Source of the DNA: Dinochytrium kinnereticum
Taxonomy: Eukaryota > Chytridiomycota > Chytridiomycetes > Chytridiales > Chytridiaceae
Length of the DNA: 64,000 nt
NCBI GenBank assembly: GCA_027604005.1
Contig: JADGJT010000026.1
Location: forward strand, 1 to 64,000
Direction of reading: 5' to 3'
The notes beneath the pieces were generated by a model, which was given only the letters and a program-made list of their open reading frames with translations, was not told the origin of the DNA and searched no databases. Shown here piece after piece: positions 56,201 to 64,000 of the stretch; position 1 is the first letter of the stretch, and each line of letters opens with the position of its first letter. Both the position numbers and the translations under genes were made by a program.

Positions 56201-59200
56201 TCGTAATCGTCAAGGCACCTCAGAGGATCCCCACCGCCGCCCCACAACTCCCTCCTCTTCAGGAGGACATCTCGTCATAACAGGTCACGAGAGCATTGAC
56301 GCGAGAAACATGCAAACCTGGATTCGCGAGCAGATGGAGACGGAGAGCACGCTTCGAACGACCATAGCTCCAAGGTTGGAAGAGGTTGAAAGTATGGCTT
56401 TAAGGCTCGATGAGCAAAGCTCCTCGCTTGTCAAGGGGTCCGGGAGGATTTTGGTGCAGCAGGCTATCAAGAGACGGCTGGAAGGGTTCAGGGCGAGCTT
56501 TAGGGAGCTTTGTCGAGTTGCTGCTGAGGAACGGAGTGGGATGGAGAGGGCAAATCGGTATTACCAGGTAAGGGCTTGTGCTCTCTATCTGTTACATGAT
56601 GGAATGGCTAATACGATGTGAATGTAGTGGCATTCGGAGCTCAACCTTCTGGAAGTCCAAATAGGCGCCATGGAATCGTCTTTAACTTCTATGCCGTTGC
56701 CGTCTCAACAAATCGAGGAGTCTCTAAACCGAGCTGCCGACATTAAGAGATCATTTGAAGACCTTCAGATACTCACCTCCAGAGATTTCAACCGCAGAAG
56801 ATCCAGTGTTTCCTCTCTTCCAAGCCCGATCAACCCGTCCGCTCCGTCTCCAGGGCCTTCATCGACGCCTCCACCGCCTTCCCCGATTCTAGGATCCCAC
56901 CTATCGCCATCAAAAGAACGGACCACGCTGGCTATCGATCATGCATCTCTGAGGGGGAATCTCTTGTTCAACAACGAGCGAAGGCCGTCTGTTCTGTCTA
57001 TCGCTATTCCCAGGGCCACTCCGACGGTGTCCAGCCCTGTCGTGGATGCTTTGGAAATTGCAAACTTGTCGGCGTGGAGAGTGAGATTGGATGAATTTTC
57101 TCAACGGTTGGAGAGCTTGGTTGACAGGCTCTCGAGGCCGATGGAAGCTCAAGATAAGGTTGGGGAGGTGTCGCTTGCAAATAGGTTCGAATCTCTTCGC
57201 GCTGTCGTGGGATGGTGTGAGGGGCTTCGAGGGGATGAGGTGGAGCTTTCTCTGTTGACCGATTATGTTGCTTTCTTTACGCGGGCGAATCTAGGCGTGG
57301 ATGAGGAGGAGTTGGAGATTGAGCATGGGTCTGTGCTTGCCAGGCTTCACGAAGTGTCAAAGGATAGTTTGGAGATTATTGCGACGATGAAGAGGCACAT
57401 TTCAGAGGTGGAGGAGCTGAGAGAAGAGCTTTTGAACCCGAACGTGTCTGGGGAGGACCAAGATGAAGATTTGACGTCTTTGGTTGAAGAAGCCCATCGA
57501 TCCCTAACATCTGCAGAGGAGACCGTCTCGAGGAGAACCAGAGCGGTTGACCTCCTCAAGCAGCTGTCGGCATTCGACCGGGATTGGCGAGAGACGGCTG
57601 ACTGGATTTCTTCCCTTACGACTGCAGCTCAGTCTGCCTCTGGTGTCGTCGACCCGGGAACAAAAAAGTTGGGGGATGGATTTGTGATGGTCACGGAGGT
57701 CGGGGTCACCCATGAGAGCCACATCTTTGAGGATGAGATCCAACAGCTTGAGGAGCGTCTTAAGAGCTTTGGAGATTCCCTATCAAAGTTTGAGGCTGGC
57801 GCCGAGGCTTTGATTGAAGCCTCTGAGCTCATCTTGGAGGACTCTGAAAGACGCAGCGCTTTTCTAAATGCGGTGGAGACGGTCATTGCGGACGTAAGGG
57901 GGCGATATGAGGGGGTTGAGAGTGAGGTTTCGTTACTGCAGGGATCGATATCGCGGCAGGAGAGGGTAAAGGACTTTGAAGAAGGGGTTATGGAGGTCCG
58001 TAGGTTGCTGGACGAGATCAGATCCCGCCTAGCGATCGTTGCAGGAGGCTCCGGCATCATTGTCGCCCACGGCGCGTCAACTTCCACCCTTGCTAGCGGT
58101 ACCCCACCGGCTCCGCGGGGGGGTTCTTCACTCTCATTCTCCTCCCTGTCTTACTCAACCATCTCAAACGATGTTGAGCTTGCGACGGTGCTTGGAGAGC
58201 TCGAGGGGGAGATGGAACGACTTGTCGCGCCGCGGGTGACTGAGCTTCGTGAAGTGGCTGCATCGGTGGCCCAGACCGTGAGTGAGCGTGAGGCTTACAT
58301 GCAGAGGTATGATGAGGTCGAGGCCGAGTTTTTTGAACTTGGAGCGTGGATTGAGCGTGAGAGGAAGGACTCGGACGTGGCGGCCAAACTTCGATCGTTG
58401 GACACGCTTGTCAGTGAGATCCTTAAGATGCAGGCAGAGTTTGCTGTCATTCTCCAGGAAACGGCTGCTGCAGCCTTACCCAGATCCACGACTCCCAGTG
58501 CTGACAAGCAGGGGAGGAGAGGATCGGTTGTGTCCGGCCCGACTGTTGCGGGGATGATGGAGGCGGCGTCGAATCTTGACTCTCGATTCGGGTGGTATGA
58601 TGCTGAAGTGGGAGGAAGGCTTGCGGTGTTGCAATCTTTGGCGGGTGAGGTCGGGCAGGATCAGCGATACGATGACTTGAGGAAGAAATGGGCCGCGTTA
58701 ACGTTCTTGAAGGCCAACTCTGAAGAGGAGATACGACGGCGTTTGAACACCAAGAAAACTCAGCTTGCCGCGTCCAAGGCTTCGTCCATCCCTCGAATTG
58801 CCACGGGAGGTGGTTCAGGACTTGGGAGGGCGACGTCGGCATCCCCCACGCTTCAGTCTCCAACTTCCCCTGTCAACTCTTCTGCGGCGAGAAGTCAGCT
58901 CCTTCGCACACCGTCTCCGTTTGGCTTTAATGGAGAAGGGAGGTCTTCGATCTCACCGCTTGGACACAGGTCGTTCTCTAATGGAAGTGGAAGGTTGTCA
59001 CCGCTGGTGACCAAGCACTCTAACCACCCGATCAAGATTCTTCTACCTTCGCCAAACAATTATGGTGAATATCATTTCATATTTCTTCATGATTCGCTTG
59101 TCCGGTTGCTGATACCCATTTGCTGTTGATGTGTGGGGATTTCTATTGTTTCAGTGCCGAATCCAAATGACCCACTCGACGTTGAGGTTGCAAACGTGGT

Positions 59201-59843
59201 GAACTCTCTCCCGGTCAGGATCAAGGTGGTGCCAGCTGGTGAGGGGAAATCGAGTTATTGGTTTGGGGACTTGATGCCTAGGTAAGTGGCGAGTCTTTTT
59301 TTTTATTTATTTTATGGATAATAAGGGATAGACAGGCTAAGCCCCCTTTTTTTTTCTTTCTTTCTTTCTTCTTTCCCTTTCTCTTTTCATCAACAACAGG
59401 CTTTGCTATTGCAGGGTTGTCAGGGCGGGGACAGTTATGGTTCGTGTCGGCGGTGGATGGCAGGTAAGGGAGGGATGGATAGGAGAGCAAAACACTTTGA
59501 GGGTTTAAACCATCAAGTGTGTCACTTTCTAATTCTATTTTGTCTTTCCTTATGTTCTCACTAATTTTTTCTCTTGTCCCAGGAATTGAGCGCATTTCTC
59601 AAAGATCATTCCACGTTGGAGACGAGCCTTCCCAACGTCCGCAGCTTCACGGGATCGGCTCAAGAGGGCGAGGTGGCACCAGCGAGGTCAAGCAGCGATG
59701 TGACCTCCTGCGCAGCGGAGGAGGGGGACAGGAGCTTCATAGTGCTCCATCCTGCGCAAGGCACCAACCCATACTCGCTGTCCTTTCACCGCGCCATGCG
59801 TAGCAAGAGCAAGCCAGCAAGCAATTTGAGTGAGTTGAGTTGA
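50249..59843 (+). CDS. Spectraplakin-like giant protein: CH-CH, long coiled-coil/spectrin-like rod, GAR (Gas2) domain; 5' end in gap
   Basis: Nearly 3,000 residues are visible. The frame leaves the gap inside CH1 (SIRFLEARLGHPMDIGSEDI, LIWNVV). CH2 reads SLLQWSQQTLFPYVEVG, FARAWQNGVAFLALVHTFDP and LLDPEDLIDMEPDEKSVMLY. A rod of about 2,200 mostly helical residues follows (three long exons: 52007-55290, 55385-56566, 56628-59064), with WxxxL-type spacing suggestive of spectrin-like repeats. Then comes a Ser/Pro-rich linker with an SSIP motif (58782-58793). The last exons join to NDPLDVEVANVVNSLPVRIK, YWFGD, LCYCRVVRAGTVMVRVGGGW and QELSAFLKDHS, a GAR domain. CH-CH pairs bind F-actin and GAR domains bind microtubules, so cross-linking is inferred. 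EF-hands normally before GAR were not seen. Stop codon at 59841-59843 lies in a repeat. Confidence 0.88.
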
Positions 59844-59888
59844 GTGAGTGAGTTGAGTGAGTTGAGTGAGTTGAGTTGAGTGAGTGAG
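59826..59888 (+). repeat. GAGTT/GAGTGAGT microsatellite at gene end
   Basis: Interleaved GAGTT and GAGT units continue for about 63 bases. The last four codons and the stop of the GAR-protein gene are made from this repeat. Confidence 0.85.
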
Positions 59889-60569
59889 CAGACAGACAGA
59901 AGTAGACAGATGGCTTGTGTCTCTTCAATATATAAATATATAAAATAAAATAAATAATAAAAATAATTATTATTACAGTATAAATATAATAAAAAATAAA
60001 TAATAATTAATGCCACAAGCAAGCAAGGGAGTGAGAGAGTGAGTGAGCAGGGAAAGGAAGAACGCAGTGCGTGAGTGAGTGAGTGTGTGTGACTGATGCG
60101 GCTGGACAGCAGAAATCATTTTAATTAATTAATTATTTATTATTATTATTTATTATCTATTATTATTCAAAAGCAAATAAATAAATAATTAAATTAATTA
60201 AATTAATTAAATTATTAAAATGTATTATTATTATTTATTATACATAACAATAAATATTCATTTTATTTATTTATTTATTTATTCATTTGTTTATTGGAGG
60301 GAACGTCCAGCCTGCCTGCCTGCCTGCCTGCCTTGGGAGAACAACAACCATCCATCCATCCATCCATCCATCCATTCAAACCAGCCCCACTCACCTTCCC
60401 TGCGACCTCACCTCCCCCCCACTGCGGCTGCTGCTGCTGCTTATCTTTGGCCTGATCCCTTTTCTCTATTCCATCCCATTCCATCCCATCCCATTCCTCT
60501 CCCACCAACAACCACCCACCCACACACCCAACACACCCCAACTGCTTCCATTCCATCGCGTGCTGAACA
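59844..60569. other. AT-rich, microsatellite-dense intergenic region; chitin synthase promoter
   Basis: This region contains GAGT units, a TTAATTAAT-rich block (about 59930-60290, almost pure A/T), (CCTG)n at 60311-60332, (CATC)n at 60349-60375 and CCCAT repeats at 60470-60495. The CATC and CCCAT blocks fall in the likely 5' UTR of the chitin synthase. No gene was seen. Confidence 0.5.
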
Positions 60570-63500
60570 ATGAACAACGGCAACGGCGGTGAGCACTCCC
60601 CACATCAGCATCAGCAGCACCACAGAGTGAGAATCATGGAGAGGGAACCCTCAGAGATCAGTGTGGGAGGCGATGGTCCCCCGCTCAACCCAAACACCGC
60701 CGCCGCCGCCGATTATGACGACGAAAACATCTTTGATGACGGCGCCTCCATCATCTCAAGCCACGTCCAGGAGGGTGAAGCTCGACCCCCCAACATCTTG
60801 TTCTCGCGCCCAACCATCCGCACGCAGGTCCCGCACTACCAGGCATCGCGACCTGCTGAAAATGCATACGGTGGTGCGGGCCCCTCTGTCGCTTTCAACA
60901 CTGCTGGGTTGACCTCCCCCAGCAGTCCTCTTGAGTCGCCCGTCAACAGAAGCTATACCCAGATGCGCACTTTGACCAGAAGGCAGAAGACCGTCAAGCT
61001 GGGGCCCTCGGGAAACCTCGTCATCAAATCAAAGGTGGCGGATGAGCTGCTCGCAATGTGCCCTCTGACCGACTCTGAAGAGTTTACGACCGTCAGATAC
61101 ACTGCTGTTACCTGTGGTATGTCATTCTTTCGGAGCCCTCGACCTCTTTTTTTCTTCTTCTTCTTCTTCTTCTTCTTCTTCTTCTTCTTTTTTTCCTTGC
61201 CCAGTTGGACACATGGTTGGCCGCGATTCCGCGAAGCAGTGTCATGAAGACCAATGTGACTGCAAAGTCATTGCATGATTATAGAGCCTCCAGATCCAAA
61301 ATCGCGCTTGGTCCGCTTTCTAATGCACACTTCTTGATGATAGATCCCGACGACTTTCAAATGAAGGGCTTCACTCTCCGTGCCGCAAACTACAGTCGTG
61401 AAGTTGAGGTAATTGTTGCTGAACTACTCATCAGCATCCTCAACTGATCATCTCTCTCTCTCTCTTTTTTTTTTTTTTTTTGTTTGCCAAATGGTTTTCC
61501 CGTACAGATGTTTGTGGTCGTGACAATGTACAATGAGGATTACAAGGGCTTTACCAGAACAATGTTTGGTCTCGCGGAAAACCTAAAGTACCTATGCAAA
61601 CAACGAAAGTGGGGCTGGGACCAGGAGGCGTGGAGAAAGGTTGTTATCTGCATTGTTTCAGACGGTCGCTCCAAGATCAATCCTGAGGTGCTCAAGTGCC
61701 TTGAAGTTATGGGAGTCTACCAAGATGGTCTGGCTCAGTCCTCCATCAACAATGTTCCTGTCGAAGCGCGTAAGTTTCTCTTTGGGCACTCCCGCAACCT
61801 TTATCTGATCTTTCTCTCTCAGACGTCTACGAGTTCACGACGCAGATCAGTCTCGATTCAAAGCTGAATGTGTGGACCGCGAAGAACGGCATCGTTCCCA
61901 TGCAGATCATTTTCTGTCTGAAGGAGAGAAATGCAAAGAAGATCAACTCCCATCGATGGTTTTTCAAAGGTTTCGCTCCCCTTTTGAACCCTAGAGTCTG
62001 CGTGGTAAGAACCTTTTGATATCGGAAAGACACCAGAATGCTGATGGTTTGCTTTCAAGTTGATTGATGTCGGAACCAAACCCTCTAGCAATGCGCTTTA
62101 TGCGCTGTGGGAGGCCTTCTTCCGTAACGACCAGATTGCTGGCGCGTGTGGTGAGATTCGTGTGGATCTTGGCGGAGGAAAGAAGTATCTGAAGAATATT
62201 TTGAATCCTCTTGTAGCTTCACAGGTACAGTCGAAGACCCTTTTTCTCTTTTTTTTCGTTTCTCTCATGAGGCTATGAATGAACATGGTGTCGTTGTTGA
62301 ATTAAGAAAGAATATATTCTCTGACCGTTTACCTCTTCCAGAATTTCGAGTACAAGATCTCTAATCTTCTCGACAAATGTGAGTTGATCCTCTGTTCGTC
62401 CATAGTCTTGCCTTTTCGGCATTTAAAGTGATAATCATAAGTTCGTTTCTAACCGTAAACTTCCTCTAGCGCTTGAGTCTGTCTTTGGTTATATCTCTGT
62501 GCTTCCGGGTGCCTTCTCTGCATACCGTTACGAGGCTCTTCTTGATATCGAGCCAAACAATGGGCCCTTGGCAAAGTATTTCGAAGGAGAGCAGGGCAAG
62601 CAAGGCGGCTCCGACAGCTCAATCTTTAGTGCGAACCTTTACCTCGTGCGTATTTCTTGTTTATTCCCCTTCTTTGGCAAGCTTGCTTTTTTTCTTTCTC
62701 TCTTTCTCCTTATTAATCATTTTTAAAGGCTGAGGATCGTATCCTTTGCTTCGAGTTAGTCGCCAAGAGGCATGCCCGTTGGACGCTCCACTACGTCTCA
62801 AAAGCCTATGCGGAGACAGATGTTCCCGACACTGTCCCCGAGTTCCTCTCCCAACGACGACGATGGCTGAACGGATCCCTCTTTGCAGGGTTCTACGCCC
62901 TCTCAAACATTGGACGAATGTGGCAGTCAAATCATAGAATCTGGAGGAAGCTCGGCTTTACGTTTCAGTACGTTTACAATATCGTCAATCAGGTGTTCTC
63001 TTGGTTTATTCTCGGGAACTTTGCGGCCACCTTTCAGTTCTTGTTCAATGACTTGAAGAACTTGCTTACCGATCCATATGATCCTTCAAAGCCGAGGGAT
63101 ATGGGGGCAAAGGTGATCAGTATTATCATCAACATTGCTCAGTTTAGTTACCCGGTAGTCTTGATCTGTCTGTTTATCATCTCGTTCGGAAACCGACCCC
63201 AAGCTTTCAGGATGACGTATACGGTTAGTTTTTCCCATCCACTCCATTCATATTTCCCATAGCATTCCCTATCACTCATTGCCTTTCACGATTTCTTCTT
63301 CTTGCAATTGCAACCACTGACTGTAATGCAGGCGGTCATGGCTGTGCTTGGATTGATCGGCATTGTGATGATCGGACTTTTGATTTCCCGAATTTTCACG
63401 CTCTTTACGACAAACACGAATGGGTTGCTTTCCGGTTACATGGATGTGCTAAACCCGAACGCGGTCAAGGCGCTTGAAACGCGAACTGAGGATCCCATGA

Positions 63501-64000
63501 TCTTTATGCTTGACTCTTTGGTTGTTACCGTCTCGGACGTGTTGTACACCAACCTTGAGAAGAACTTGTTGATGGGGTTCAAGCTTAAGGCGGCCTACGT
63601 TATTACCCTCTGCGCAACGTTTGGAGTGATGTTTGCTGCTAGTTTTATTCAGTTGGACTTTGCGCACATGTTCACTTCGTTCATTCAATGTGAGGGTGTT
63701 GGGGAAGAGAATCGTGTTGTGAACTAACTTTTTTTTTTTTTTTGTTGTGCTTCACCCAGATCTGATTCTTCTCCCGTCCTATATTAACGTCTTGACGGTT
63801 TACGCGCTCTCTAACTTGCACGATGTCTCTTGGGGAACAAAGTAAGTGTCGTTTTTCACTCTCGTTGCTTTTGAAAAGTACTTTGATGAGTGCGCATCAT
63901 TAATGTTTCTTTGTTTGCTTACAGAGGAGACAATGTTGCTGAGGTCCTTCCATCTGTTGCCGTTCAACAAAAGGACGGATCTCTCGTGGCTAACCTAAAT
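60570..64000 (+). CDS. Chitin synthase, division 1 (class I/II type), truncated by window end
   Basis: The start is [20 protein letters not shown], with a disordered N-terminus of about 150 residues. [17 protein letters not shown] leads to VRYTAVTC, joined over a 227-nt intron (61117-61343) to [13 protein letters not shown]. Catalytic features follow: [89 protein letters not shown] (EDR) and [16 protein letters not shown] (QRRRW). Four or more transmembrane helices come after ([11 protein letters not shown] loop, [10 protein letters not shown]), then SWGTKGDN. The enzyme polymerises UDP-GlcNAc into chitin at the plasma membrane. Introns are many and several contain pyrimidine runs. The reading is open at position 64000; only the C-terminal tail is missing. 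Confidence 0.95.
61151..61189 (+). repeat. (TTC)n repeat inside chitin synthase intron
   Basis: About twelve TTC units lie in the 227-nt intron that separates VTC from DPDDF. The tract is far upstream of the chosen acceptor at 61343, so the intron offers a nearer competing acceptor (CCCAG at 61204) that would break the family motif. Confidence 0.8.

Noticed and set aside
60311..60375. CCTG and CATC arrays considered as CRISPR-like or satellite DNA
   Set aside because: Units are 4 nt without spacers; these are ordinary microsatellites in a eukaryotic promoter.
1..64000. A co-functional gene cluster (chitin or cytoskeleton operon)
   Set aside because: Genes with related themes are scattered on both strands among unrelated genes, and each has its own introns and promoter; co-location is not evidence of a cluster.

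Overview
The window is eukaryotic nuclear DNA from a fungus, most likely a zoosporic or other early-diverging lineage (inference). Genes are split by many short GT-AG introns, mostly about 45-70 nt and often with a CTAAC-like branch site. Fungal signatures are a division 1 chitin synthase, a GPI-type chitin deacetylase, an ERG4/ERG24-family sterol reductase, an RRG7-type mitochondrial protein and PCL-type cyclins. Alongside these are genes more familiar from animals: a two-LIM CRP protein, an ADCK2-type kinase, and a giant CH-CH / coiled-coil / GAR protein. There is one 950-base assembly gap (49299-50248).

Layout. 0-6 kb: CRP-type LIM protein (-), secreted M14 carboxypeptidase (+), sterol reductase (+). 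6-11 kb: formin without an FH1 region (+). 11-18 kb, all on -: GEN1/Yen1-like nuclease, putative HELTH metalloprotease, chitin deacetylase. 18-24 kb, on +: ELO fatty-acid elongase and a large secreted serine hydrolase. 23.9-28.1 kb: divergent pair of ADCK2-like kinase (-) and PHO84-like phosphate transporter (+), 77 bp apart. 28-33 kb: ThrE/PRM10-type membrane protein with a very long disordered N-terminus (-). 33-38 kb: RRG7-like nuclease-fold protein (+) and two related cyclins in tandem (-). 38-41 kb: secreted protein of unknown function (-) and a helical protein of unknown function (-). 41-46 kb: U2 snRNP A' (+) and HMG-box factor (-). 48-64 kb, all on +: PTPA (truncated by the gap), spectraplakin-like protein (N-terminus in the gap), and chitin synthase running off the window end.

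There is no operon-like pathway cluster. Two themes recur. One is cell wall and secretion: chitin synthase, chitin deacetylase, carboxypeptidase, and three other predicted secreted proteins. The other is the cytoskeleton: CRP-type LIM protein, FH1-less formin, and the CH-CH-GAR protein, which carries a candidate SxIP motif and could link actin to microtubules. The most notable observations are that spectraplakin-like architecture, the FH1-less formin, two micro-exons (15 nt and 12 nt) that encode invariant motifs, a 25-bp-arm hairpin in a divergent promoter, and several secreted families of unknown function. Exon joins were worked out by eye from reading frame, splice dinucleotides and family conservation.
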